Positions 7,841 through 16,498 of a DNA stretch of 64,000 nt are shown here, one piece after another. A program made the translations under genes and the position numbers. Origin of the DNA: Aliiroseovarius sp. S1339 (GTDB lineage: Bacteria > Pseudomonadota > Alphaproteobacteria > Rhodobacterales > Rhodobacteraceae); the NCBI RefSeq assembly GCF_023195695.1, contig NZ_JALPQG010000007.1, positions 1 through 64,000 of the forward strand, read 5' to 3'. Within the stretch, counting starts at the first letter, position 1. Each line of letters starts with the position of its first letter. The notes below the pieces were generated by a model, which did no database searches, was not told the origin of the DNA, and saw nothing but the letters and a program-made list of their open reading frames with translations.

Positions 7841-9338
7841 GCTGCTGAACGCGCTGACACCGCCGGACACCGTACCACTTGTATCCGTGGCCGATCTGCG
7901 TGATGTGTCGGATGCGAAAGAGGAAGCGCTCAACGCTTGGGACGCGCGGCTTGAGAGTATCTTTGCTGAGTATCACTCCCATCCGCAACGGTTGCGCCCG
8001 GTGCGCGCGGTCATGGAAGAACGCCTGCTGCGTGCTTTCGCAGGTTTGTTAAACCAACTCCGGTAGGAAGACCTTGGGATTGAGCAATACATCTGGCGCT
8101 CGCAAGATGATGCGAAGGTACGCAACAGCCACGCTTCATATGATGACCGTGTATTTCGCTGGGACACGCCACCGGAAGGCGGGCACCCGGGCGAGGCGCA
8201 CAACTGTCGGTGTCATGCGGAACCCATCGCGCCGGGAGTGCAAAGCAACGTCGTGCTCGCTGATTTTGCACCCACCGCAGATAGCTTTCCGAACGGCAAT
8301 GGTACTGTACGACGCTTGAGCAATGGATTGCTCGCGCGATCACCCGCAGGGTTGGCGGCCTATGCTGCCCTTGAAGCCAGTAACCAACTTCAAGCTTTCA
8401 CCCGGGCAGCAAACCGACAGCAAGTGCGCGATGCGGCAATCATCATGGGCGCTGACCTAGGTACAGTGGAGGGCATCCTCGCAGCACAAGCGTATGCTGT
8501 GGCGAGGGAACTTGCCGAAAACGGCTTCTTGTCTGATGTGCCTGAACGGGGTAACCGAGCAAAGATTATTGCGGAAGCCATTGGCCTGTATGAAATGTAC
8601 CAGCCGGGTCTGTTCACGCTGCCAAACGAGGAGGCGGCAGCAGCGGTGGAACTCGCCCGCCAGCTAGCCGCTGAAGCACTGGCCACGATGGAAGCGAGTC
8701 GGCTCATCCCGGTGGACGGCGAACTGGCGCAGGGCTGGGTTGAGGTGTTCCCTGAACTTACGGAAGATGAGCGCCGCTTGGAGCTACTGCCGGGCTTCAC
8801 ACCGGAACGGATCGAGCAGTGGCTTGAAACGTATCCGATTGAAGATTTAGGTCTGCCTAACCACACCGGATCGCCGATCCCTGATGATCCGACCGACAGC
8901 ATCATTTCGACTCCGATCCCAGAAGAAACCGGGCCGAATATCGTTGCAGTCCAACCAGGTGAGCCGACTCCGATCAATCCAAGCGATGACGAAGCCACTC
9001 AACGCGGGCATCGCCGAGAAAATGAATCCGCGCAGATTCTGGGGCAGAATGGCTTTGACATCATACAGAACCCGGTGATCGACGGACCAAAACGTCCCGA
9101 TTATTTAATCAACGGAGAGGTTTACGATCACTACGCACCGTCAAATGACCGCGCCCGAAACATTTGGTCCGAAGTCAAAGGCAAAATCGAAAGGGGGCAG
9201 ACTGAAAACACTGTCATTGGTCTTTATGATAGCAATGTAGATGAAGACGCTCTTCGACAACAGTTTGAGAACTGGCCAATTGAGGGGCTTGGCGATGTGA
9301 TTATCATTCGCTCTGACGGAACCATTGGGAGGCTGTGA
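7839..9338 (+). pseudogene. Phage MuF-type head protein with CdiA_C toxin domain, interrupted by an amber codon
   Basis: One frame runs from the IS3 junction to 9338 with a single internal stop, TAG at 8064-8066. The region spanning it carries the phage Mu gpF/SPP1 gp7-type signature: YIWRSQDDAKVRNSHASYDD, then FRWDTPPEGGHPGE and CRCHAEPI. After a linker with Pro/Thr-rich repeats (about residues 210-250 counted from the GTG at 8238), residues 260-366 match the CdiA_C nuclease domain: RRENESAQILGQNGF, NPVIDGPKRPDYLINGE, YAPSNDRARNIWSEVK and WPIEGLGDVIIIRSDG. This is the layout of phage-encoded MuF polymorphic toxins. The toxin part could still be expressed from the GTG at 8238, but the whole protein looks dead. 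Confidence 0.82.
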
Positions 9339-9646
9339 TGGCTATCGAGTATCATATTTACACCGATCTGAACATCGAAACGTTGACGAGCCGAACCGAA
9401 GCTGCCGCCAAAGGTACGCAAGATCTCTGGGAAGGTTGGTGGGTTAACGATGACCTGGGTCCGTTCCACGAGGAGATCATGGAGGATTACGGTGACCAAA
9501 AAGGGTACAAAACGAGAATGACATCGCGCCATTTCAAGGATCGCAGCGTCGAGGCGCGCGCTAGATTAATTGAGTTTTTTGACTCCCTGCCAGGAAGGAA
9601 ACTCATTTTGAACGGCGACAGCTTTGTCGATTACCGCAAGAGCTGA
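9338..9646 (+). CDS. Probable immunity protein for the CdiA_C toxin
   Basis: A 102-residue acidic soluble protein without signal peptide, starting at the ATG that overlaps the toxin stop (TGATG). Such tight coupling directly after a polymorphic-toxin C-terminus is the normal place for the cognate immunity gene. It contains DLWEGWWVNDDLGPFHEEIM and ends in DSLPGRKLILNGDSFVDYRK. I cannot assign it to a named immunity family, so the call rests on position and size. The frame is intact, which would be needed if the toxin domain is still made. Confidence 0.65.
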   Translation: MAIEYHIYTDLNIETLTSRTEAAAKGTQDLWEGWWVNDDLGPFHEEIMEDYGDQKGYKTRMTSRHFKDRSVEARARLIEFFDSLPGRKLILNGDSFVDYRKS

Positions 9647-10016
9647 GAGCAAGAGCAGCCATTGGTGCATTTGCAGCGAAAGCTCACTTTGTCCCGCGAT
9701 ACAGTCGTTCGCCTATAGCCCTATTTCGCGGTTGCAGCGAATGGCCGCAATGTCGGACCGCACTGCAGCATCGCAGGGTAGCGCTGGATGTCGGCTCTGG
9801 GCCGTCCTTGTCACCGGCCGGAGCCAAGACTGGGCAGGTGCTGCGCTGCCTTCGACGGCGGCTCTGAGCCCGTCCTCAACACAGGCTTCAGTTAGTTTGG
9901 CCAAGGTTCGGCATGGCATCCGAAGTCGCCTCTGAGTCCAATCAGGATAAGGTTCTTTCCAATTTGACGATAATTTATAGTATCACTCTCTGAACGCCTC
10001 ACTCTGGAATTGTGCC
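9647..10016. other. Gene-free stretch inside the island
   Basis: I see no convincing coding region on either strand. The sequence has a patchy look (repeated GCAGCGAA and GGCCG-containing segments) typical of eroded insertion or phage DNA, but no recognisable element end. A weak AT-rich stretch at 9958-9990 could hold the promoter of the oxygenase gene. Confidence 0.5.
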
Positions 10017-10796
10017 ATGCTCTTTGAAGATATCGTCAACCTGAACCTGCATCCGGTCACCCAACCTGACTACAGCGCTGAGTGTCGCGCAAAGCTTGAT
10101 AGCGAGGGGGTATTGGTGCTTGAGGATTTCATTAGTCCCGCCGCTCTGACCCTGATGCATGCTGAAGGCACCGCTGCACAGGATAAGGCCTATTTTTGCG
10201 CCCAAAGTCACTCGGTCTATCTCACACCTGATAATCCGGCGTATCCAGACGATCATCCTGCGAACCGCAAAGTTCTGTCGTCCAAAGGATGCATTTGCGA
10301 CGATGTGATCGGCGCGATGTCCCCTTTGCGGGTCCTCTATGATGAGCCGACCTTCCGGGATTTCGTGGCCGAGACCACCGGCCAGACTGAGTTGCACCCT
10401 TACGCTGATCCGCTTTCATCGATCAACGTCCACTACGCCAACCGCGATCAAGAACTGGGGTGGCACTTTGACAATTCGAGCTTTGCAATCACCTTGCTCA
10501 TCCAGAAACCGGATGCTGGCAGCCGGTTTGAGTACGTTAAGGGGTTGAGGGACGCGGACGCTGGCGAAATGAACTATGACGGTGTGGATGAGCTGTTTCG
10601 TGGAGCCATTCAGCCGCAGGTTCTGTCCATGGAGCCGGGAACTTTGGTTTTATTTCGTGGACGAAACTCAATCCATCGCGTCACTCCCAACGAGAGCGAC
10701 CGGACACGAATGCTTGCGGTTTTGGCCTACAACGCTGAACCTGGCGTGACACTGTCCGAAAGCGCTAGAATGACGTTCTATGGCCGTTTGGATTAG
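10017..10796 (+). CDS. 2-oxoglutarate/Fe(II)-dependent oxygenase, HalD/BesD-like
   Basis: A 259-residue non-heme iron oxygenase. The iron facial triad is visible: His150 and Asp152 (LGWHFDNSSF) and His220 (GRNSIHRVTP), with Arg229 or Arg231 as the likely 2-oxoglutarate ligand. GTLVLFRGRNSIHRVTP and the overall layout resemble the HalD/BesD group, some of which are amino-acid halogenases; those have Gly or Ala instead of the aspartate, so this one should hydroxylate rather than halogenate. The substrate is unknown, with a free amino acid plausible. It stands alone between phage remnants and a dead recombinase, probably as island cargo. Confidence 0.8.
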   Translation: MLFEDIVNLNLHPVTQPDYSAECRAKLDSEGVLVLEDFISPAALTLMHAEGTAAQDKAYFCAQSHSVYLTPDNPAYPDDHPANRKVLSSKGCICDDVIGAMSPLRVLYDEPTFRDFVAETTGQTELHPYADPLSSINVHYANRDQELGWHFDNSSFAITLLIQKPDAGSRFEYVKGLRDADAGEMNYDGVDELFRGAIQPQVLSMEPGTLVLFRGRNSIHRVTPNESDRTRMLAVLAYNAEPGVTLSESARMTFYGRLD

Positions 10797-11033
10797 AACT
10801 CAAAACACAGAGCGGTTGCCTACGATTTGAGGCTAATTCGCTTATGCCGACTTCGGTCGGTGCGCTCTCGCAATGGCAAAATGGAGTGACAGCTTCATCC
10901 CGCACTGTGCGAGCTCACCACTCCAGAGATTGTGCGCAAGCAGCGAACGGCAGGTTCGACGGGCCGCGCCGCAGCATCTTGACCGGACGCTGAACGGCAG
11001 GAAAGGGCCGTTGGTGAAGACGGCCCGATAGCG

Positions 11034-11688
11034 TTAGATTGCAATAGCCTCCGCAATCGCTAGGGCGTCCTCCAACTCGACACCAAGATACCGAACTGTG
11101 CTGTCCATCATTGTGTGACCCAGCAATAGCTGAACCGCCCGTAGGTTGCCTGTCTTCCTGTAGATCTGCGTGACCTTGGTGCGCCGCATCGAATGTGTTC
11201 CATATGCGCTCGCCTCCAGTCCAATAGATGTGATCCAGTCGCGCACGATCCGCGCGTACTGTCGCGTCGAAATGTGTAGGCGCTCATGGAACCGACCCGG
11301 CCAAAGGTACTCTGAGCCGATCATGAGCTCATCCTCCATCCACTTCTCGACAGAGGCACGCGTGCCTTCGGAGATCTCGAAGCGCACGGGTTTCTGTGTC
11401 TTACTCTGCAAGACAGATGCCCGTTCCTTGATCTGATCCGACGCCATCACATCGACGGCTTTCATCTTCACCAGGTCACAGCCTCAGAGCCTGCTGTCGA
11501 TCACCATGTTGAACAGTGCGAGGTCGCGATGGTTCTCGGCCAATTCAAGTCGCACCCGGATTGCCCATACATGCTTCGGTTTCAGCGGTCGCTTCTGGCC
11601 GACGATGCGTCCCTCGTTCCAAGCGGGGCGAAGTGCGCGAATGGCAGGTAGGTTTGGTGTTTGAATAACTGATCCTCTAATCTGCCAT
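11034..11688 (-). pseudogene. Tyrosine recombinase, degraded
   Basis: The C-terminal catalytic part is open: THSMRRTKVTQIYRKTGNLR contains the HxxR motif, LLGHTMMDSTVRYLGVE the second His and the nucleophilic Tyr. Upstream the same frame reads PAWNEGRIVGQKRPLKPKHV to FNMVIDSRL, then a TGA at 11484-11486 (probably a former Arg) before GCDLVKMK. The likely ATG at 11688, with GGGAGG before it, is in another frame, so the start is also damaged. It would have catalysed site-specific integration, but with at least two lesions it is non-functional. Confidence 0.85.
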
Positions 11689-12183
11689 GCCCTCCCACAA
11701 CGACAACCCGACGTTGAAGCGCCATTTTATCACAGAATACAGCATTGCCTCCGAGGGCTGCTGAGAGCCCTCCTGCTTATTGGCGACTTGCGCAGAATCC
11801 GGCGCGGTCGGCGATAATCGACTTTCGCTTCAAACATGCAATAGTAGTCGGCACCGATAGTGAAGCATATTCGAACAGACATTGGCTTTCTGTGAAATGC
11901 CACACCTGAGCAGATCGATCTGGTACCTCAGATATCGTGCGATGCAGCTACGCGACCTAATTGAGTGATACAGTGGGTTCGCTCGTTTCAGCAAACGATT
12001 ACGAGGCATCGAAAGCGTCGGTTTGGACCCAGAAGTGAGCAGCAGATGCATGCCAGCCCTTCTCGTTTTGAACATGACAAAACACTGACAATCCAGTTCA
12101 TCCAGTTGAAGGCGTGCATTCGCTAAACTGGATTCGAGGTGCGAACCCAAATGTGCCAGAACCGAGACTGAAGGATAGAACAA
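11689..12183. other. Non-coding region between the island and the Ser-rich protein unit
   Basis: No gene is supported here. A hairpin GAGGGCT/AGCCCTC lies at 11753-11772 without a T-run. The last 60 bp should carry the promoter of the Tat-leader Ser/Pro-rich gene, whose ribosome binding site GAAGGA ends about 8 nt before its ATG. The rest looks like unremarkable intergenic or eroded DNA. Confidence 0.5.
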
Positions 12184-12564
12184 ATGACCAAGCAAAATGA
12201 CAAAGCACTTTCCCGCCGCAAGGCATTCACTGCCATCGGTGGCCTGGCTGTGGCCGCCTATGTGGCACCCACATTGACCACACTTTCTGCGGCACATGCC
12301 GCCAGTTCGTCTTCATCCGCCAGCCCAGCTTCGGCGGCGAGCCCGGCCTCCAAAACAAGCCCGGCCTCGAAAGTAAGCCGTGCCTCGGCCACCAGCCGAC
12401 CTTCGAGCTCGTCAAGCTCCTCTTCACCAAGCTCAACGTCGTCTCCGACATCCCCAAGCGGCCCAAGCAGTCCCAGCAAGTCGATGACGCAAAGCGAGTG
12501 CAGAGACTCCGGCGGCACAGTCGTTACGCGCGATGATGGAGTTTCGGTTTGTAGCCGAAGCTAA
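12184..12564 (+). CDS. Tat-leader Ser/Pro/Ala-rich protein (paralogue 1)
   Basis: A 126-residue protein. Residues 10-39 form a twin-arginine-type leader (SRRKAFTAIGG, then a hydrophobic stretch ending SAAHA). Residues 40-100 are low complexity, built from repeats such as SPAS, SPASK and runs of Ser, with no fixed structure expected. A short C-terminal tail has two cysteines (Cys106 and Cys123). The leader closely resembles that of the protein at 13923-14492 (AAYVAPTLTTLS against GAYIAPSLAGLS), so the two are paralogues. It precedes the kinase gene by 120 bp. I propose it as an exported substrate of that kinase; this is inference. Confidence 0.8.
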   Translation: MTKQNDKALSRRKAFTAIGGLAVAAYVAPTLTTLSAAHAASSSSSASPASAASPASKTSPASKVSRASATSRPSSSSSSSSPSSTSSPTSPSGPSSPSKSMTQSECRDSGGTVVTRDDGVSVCSRS

Positions 12565-12684
12565 GTCGGAAATATCTCATTCGAAACACCCGGTCTGCTT
12601 GCAATTCATTTGCTGGCAGACCGGACTGCTTTAGGGCACGTTGGAAATTGAGTAGGATGAGCGGAACCAGCTCAGGATTGAAAC

Positions 12685-13926
12685 GTGGCAAATACGCGAT
12701 ATCTGAATTTTGAAGGTTTGAATCACTCCGTCGCGCTTGAAAACGCGGCGCCTTTAGAGACGATGGTGTCGGAGGTATTGTCCGCGTGGCCTCATCAGAT
12801 TTCCGCGACACAGCCCCAAAACCCACCATTTGTCACAATCAGACCAGCGGATGACGGTCGGTGGTCGTTGGTGACCGAAGACGCGCCATCCGACGTTCGG
12901 ATTTGGGACTCAGTCAATACCGTCTGTGATCTCGTGGCGGAAACGGCTTGGGAACGTCTGCGGTCCGAGCCTGAATTGCTTTGCCTACACGCCGCGGCTG
13001 TCAATTTCGATGGACGGTTGGTTGTCTTCCCCAATGCGCGGCGCGCGGGCAAGAGCACGCTTGCCATTGCGCTGGCGCGGCTTGGTCGGCAGCTTTACAC
13101 GGACGACTTCTTGCCCGTGCGAATTGATGCAAGCAATCAGACTTGTCTTGGTATTGCGAATGGGGCACCGCCACGTATTCGTCTTCCGGTTCCGCAAGGC
13201 TTCAGCGATGCTTTTCACGCGTGGGTGGGTCAGGATCGTGGCCCGTCAAATCGACAGTACAAGTATCTTTTGGACGCTCAGATAGCGCCACATGGAGAAA
13301 CATTGCCGCTTGGCGCAATGGTGGTGCTTGATCGGCAGGATGATCCGGTCGAACCAGCCCTCGCCCCCATGGCGCGCGAGGATGCGCTGGAAAGCCTGAT
13401 CTCTCAGAACTTTGCCCGCACACGACATGCTGGCGCGATCCTGAAATCGATCGACGTGATCACGCGGCACCTTCCGATCTATCGGTTGAGCTATCACAGT
13501 GGTGAGGCTGCAGCAGAATACCTATCGAACCATGCCGATTTGAAATCGCTTCCCGCGGCTCAGTTTGCAGAACTTGCACAGGATGATCGCCAAGCGCCGT
13601 TGAACCAGATTGGCCAATCGACCCCCGAATTCGCGGCGGTGCGGCAGTATGTTCAGGCAACGAACGTGACCGAGACGCAGGCGGGCAACGACAGTTTTCT
13701 TGCAGATGGCACAGGTTTGGCCATTTTTCGATTGAACCCGGTCTCGACTGCGATCTGGCGGTTGCTGGAAGAGCCGACCGATCTGGACGAAGTCGTGTCC
13801 CTTCTGGCAGCAGCCTTTCCCGATGTCCCCGCAGATCAGATCACCACTGATTGCGAGCAGTTGATGCGTGGTCTGGCCGAGGCGCGTCTGATCCTGCCGG
13901 TGGCTTCAAAGGTTGCGGCGCAATGA
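12685..13926 (+). CDS. HprK-related kinase fused to a PqqD-type domain
   Basis: A 413-residue protein from a GTG with AGGA upstream. Residues about 95-290 resemble HPr kinase/phosphorylase: LHAAAV (His102), the P-loop RRAGKSTLAIAL (Lys123, Ser124) and YTDDFLPV (Asp140/Asp141). The P-loop lacks the usual glycine at its start (PNARRAGKST). Residues about 335-408 resemble PqqD, the small domain that binds leader peptides of modified peptides (AIFRLNPVSTAIWRLLEEP, then AAFPDVPADQI). HprK-like/PqqD pairs are known from the HPr-rel-A type of system; here both are in one chain. The stop overlaps the start of the second Ser-rich protein (ATGA). Phosphorylation of a Ser-rich partner guided by its leader is my inference. 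Confidence 0.8.
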   Translation: MANTRYLNFEGLNHSVALENAAPLETMVSEVLSAWPHQISATQPQNPPFVTIRPADDGRWSLVTEDAPSDVRIWDSVNTVCDLVAETAWERLRSEPELLCLHAAAVNFDGRLVVFPNARRAGKSTLAIALARLGRQLYTDDFLPVRIDASNQTCLGIANGAPPRIRLPVPQGFSDAFHAWVGQDRGPSNRQYKYLLDAQIAPHGETLPLGAMVVLDRQDDPVEPALAPMAREDALESLISQNFARTRHAGAILKSIDVITRHLPIYRLSYHSGEAAAEYLSNHADLKSLPAAQFAELAQDDRQAPLNQIGQSTPEFAAVRQYVQATNVTETQAGNDSFLADGTGLAIFRLNPVSTAIWRLLEEPTDLDEVVSLLAAAFPDVPADQITTDCEQLMRGLAEARLILPVASKVAAQ

Positions 13927-14492
13927 AACGCAAAAATCGCATATCACGCCGCGAGGCTTTGAAGCGTCTGGGCTTGGGCGCGGCCGGCGCCTATATCGCC
14001 CCTAGCTTAGCTGGATTGAGCATGGCCAGAGCCGCATCAAGTTCATCGGCACCGTCGCCTGCAAGCAGGGCAACACCCCCAAGTCCGGCGTCACCCGCTT
14101 CCCGCCCTAGCCCAGTGAGCAGAGCGAGCGCCCCTTCAGATCCAAGCCGACCAGGCGGTCCAAATGGTCCAAATGGCAACGGTGGGTCGCAGCCGAGTGG
14201 CCCTAGCGGACCCGGCAAATGCAAACGATCTGCGATTTCAGGGGACGCCCAGATATCGCGCCGGGATTACCAACGTGCGCAACGCGCCATTTCGCGTGGT
14301 GACGCGCGACCGTTGCGCGAAGTGCTAAGCAACGTTCGCGCCAAACACCCCGGGAAAGTTTTACATGTCGGGTTTTCCGAGAACGGGACCAGACCGACCT
14401 TCAACGTGTTGATTGTTGGGTCGTCTGGCGCCGTGATTTCGGTGACCGTTGACGCCAAATCCGGCCGAGTCACAAGCATGCGGAAGTGCTGA
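13923..14492 (+). CDS. Tat-leader Ser/Pro-rich protein with PepSY-like C-terminus (paralogue 2)
   Basis: A 189-residue protein. Residues 7-37 form a twin-arginine leader (ISRREALKRLG). Residues 38-98 are a low-complexity segment of SPAS, SPVS, GPNG and PSGP repeats. Residues about 110-189 form a folded domain resembling PepSY: ISRGDARPLREVLSNVRAKH, a beta strand NVLIVGSSGAVISV, and DAKSGRVTSM at the end. PepSY domains are often periplasmic and linked to sensor kinases. It starts inside the kinase stop and ends directly before the response-regulator ATG, so it bridges the kinase and the two-component system. The export leader and repeat region match the protein at 12184-12564. Confidence 0.8.
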   Translation: MKRKNRISRREALKRLGLGAAGAYIAPSLAGLSMARAASSSSAPSPASRATPPSPASPASRPSPVSRASAPSDPSRPGGPNGPNGNGGSQPSGPSGPGKCKRSAISGDAQISRRDYQRAQRAISRGDARPLREVLSNVRAKHPGKVLHVGFSENGTRPTFNVLIVGSSGAVISVTVDAKSGRVTSMRKC

Positions 14493-15158
14493 ATGCGTAT
14501 TCTGATCGTCGAAGATGAACAAAAGATTGCGGAACTGATTGCCGATGTTCTGAAAGGCGAAGGCCTTGTCCCCGAGATCGCCCGGGACGGGGAAGAAGGA
14601 TGGTTTCTCGGCAGCACCGAAAGCTATGCTGCGGCGATCCTTGATATTGGTCTGCCCAAACGGGATGGGCTTTCGGTTCTGCGTAGCTGGCGTGATGAAG
14701 GCCAGGATATGCCGGTTATTTTGCTGACCGCTCGGGCAAACTGGAACGAACGGGTCGAAGGCATTGATGCAGGCGCGGACGACTATCTGGGAAAGCCCTT
14801 TCAGATGGAAGAACTCATCGCACGCCTTCGCGCGTTGCTGCGGCGTTCAAGCGGGCAGAAAACAACGACATTGGAAGCCGGACCGCTGCGTATTGACCTC
14901 AGACAGATGCGCGTGTCCATCGACGGGCGCCCGTTGAAGGTCACACCTTTGGAGTACCGGCTTCTCAATTACCTCATGCACAATCGTGGTCAGGTGGTTG
15001 CGCAAGAGGAGCTTGCCGAAAACATCTACTTCCGAGATCAGGAGCCCGACAGCAATGCAATTGAAGTCCTGGTCGGGCGCTTGCGCCGCAAGATCGGTGG
15101 GGATGTGATCGAAACGCGACGCGGGTTTGGCTATATGATAGCTGAAGATCCGCAATGA
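14493..15158 (+). CDS. OmpR/PhoP-family response regulator
   Basis: A 221-residue two-domain regulator. The receiver domain has the acidic pair in VEDEQK, the phosphoacceptor Asp51 (AAILDIGLPKRDG) and DDYLGKPF with the conserved Lys. Residues about 125-220 are a winged-helix DNA-binding domain (TPLEYRLLNYLMHNRGQVV, then VLVGRLRRKIG and TRRGFGYMI). It starts immediately after the PepSY-protein stop and ends inside the start of the sensor kinase gene (ATGA). It should control transcription in response to that kinase; the target genes are unknown and may include this operon. Confidence 0.95.
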   Translation: MRILIVEDEQKIAELIADVLKGEGLVPEIARDGEEGWFLGSTESYAAAILDIGLPKRDGLSVLRSWRDEGQDMPVILLTARANWNERVEGIDAGADDYLGKPFQMEELIARLRALLRRSSGQKTTTLEAGPLRIDLRQMRVSIDGRPLKVTPLEYRLLNYLMHNRGQVVAQEELAENIYFRDQEPDSNAIEVLVGRLRRKIGGDVIETRRGFGYMIAEDPQ

Positions 15159-16498
15159 GGATGTCGCTAAGCCTGCGTCTGTTGCTGGCGGCTGCCATCA
15201 CGACCACACTGGCGCTGGTCGCGACGGTTATCGTGTTCAACTTCTTGTTCCGGCTGTATTTTGAAGACCGGGCGCGCGATGAGCTGGAGACTTACCTCCT
15301 ACTTTTGACCGGCAACATTGGCGTAAGCGCTGTCGGTGAAGTTGAAGTCACGCCCATATCGGACCCTCGGTTCAATCAGGCCTTGTCTGGCTATTACTGG
15401 CAAATCCAAGTTGATGACAAAGATCCCGTTCTGTCGCCTTCGTTCTGGGCGGCGCCTTTGGCGTTGGATCGCCCGGATGCGCCGGGGGTCATCTCGTTTG
15501 CCAACGTCATCACAGATGCAGGTGGGGCGGTCGCCGTCGCGAGTTGGGTGATCACGATCGGAGAGGGCGCCACCCAGCGAGAGGTCTTTCTGGCGATTGC
15601 CATTGACCGCGAAGACCTGGATCTGTCGGTTTCAGGATTTCTGACCAACTCTGTTATTTGGCTGGCCATATTGGGCCTGTTTCTGTTCGCGGCGGGTTGG
15701 GTTCAGGTCAAACTTGGGCTGAACCCACTGAAAAAAATTCGTTCAGAAATTGGCGATGTCAGCAAATCGCCCAAGGTGCGGTTATCATCGGATTATCCGT
15801 CCGAGGTTTTGCCGCTTGTTGAAGAAGTGAACCAACTTCTGGATGCAAATGCAGAGGCACTTGAACGGGCCCGCTCACGCGCCGGAAATCTGGCGCATGG
15901 TTTGAAAACCCCGCTGACGATCATGCACGGAGTCGAACGCAAGTTGCGCCGTGGCGGGAACGATGCGCTTGCCGACGAATTGATGTCGGAAATCACCAGC
16001 ATTCAACACACGGTCGAGCGTGAACTGGCGCAGAGCCGCGACAGCCATCAGAGACGGCGGCGCTGTGCTATTCACCCGATTGCCACCCGTCTGCATCGCG
16101 CCCTGAGCCGCCAACCCGGGGCCGAGCACATTCAATGGGATATCGAAGTGCCTGAGACCTTGTATGCACCCTTTGATGAGTTTGATTTGACTGAACTGAT
16201 GGGCAACTTGCTTGATAACGCGATGAAATGGTCGGAAAGTCTTATCTGCGTGCGGGCCGGGCAGGATGGCTCGCACGCTTTCCTGTCCGTCGATGACGAC
16301 GGCTCCGGCATTCCGGACGCTCAGATATCTTCCGTTCTGAAACGTGGCGGTAGACTCGACGCAAAGCAACCGGGGGCGGGTCTGGGTTTGACCATTGTAA
16401 ACGATATGGCCCAAGCGCACGGCTGCGTTCTGTCGCTCCAACGCTCATCACTAGGGGGGCTGAGCGCGCGCATAACGTGGTCGGTGAGCCGCGCGTAA
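15155..16498 (+). CDS. Membrane sensor histidine kinase
   Basis: A 447-residue kinase. Membrane segments lie at about 10-32 and 165-187 and enclose a periplasmic sensor of about 130 residues; a HAMP-like linker follows. His248 in NLAHGLKTPL is the phosphorylation site. ATP-binding boxes are NLLDNAMKW, DDDGSGIPD and GAGLGLTIV. The layout resembles PhoQ-type kinases. It overlaps the response-regulator gene by 4 nt, so they form a pair. With an exported PepSY protein in the same operon, the sensor may read the state of that protein; this is inference. A second ATG two codons in is an alternative start. Confidence 0.93.
   Translation: MRMSLSLRLLLAAAITTTLALVATVIVFNFLFRLYFEDRARDELETYLLLLTGNIGVSAVGEVEVTPISDPRFNQALSGYYWQIQVDDKDPVLSPSFWAAPLALDRPDAPGVISFANVITDAGGAVAVASWVITIGEGATQREVFLAIAIDREDLDLSVSGFLTNSVIWLAILGLFLFAAGWVQVKLGLNPLKKIRSEIGDVSKSPKVRLSSDYPSEVLPLVEEVNQLLDANAEALERARSRAGNLAHGLKTPLTIMHGVERKLRRGGNDALADELMSEITSIQHTVERELAQSRDSHQRRRRCAIHPIATRLHRALSRQPGAEHIQWDIEVPETLYAPFDEFDLTELMGNLLDNAMKWSESLICVRAGQDGSHAFLSVDDDGSGIPDAQISSVLKRGGRLDAKQPGAGLGLTIVNDMAQAHGCVLSLQRSSLGGLSARITWSVSRA

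Noticed and set aside
9600-12200. Search for a second copy of the tRNA-fMet 3' end as attR
   Set aside because: No matching repeat seen by eye; the island boundary therefore stays undefined.
12258-12518. Leftward frame through the Ser/Pro repeats
   Set aside because: A Leu/Glu/Gly-rich product created by reading the repeat antisense; the sense strand has the ribosome binding site and Tat leader.
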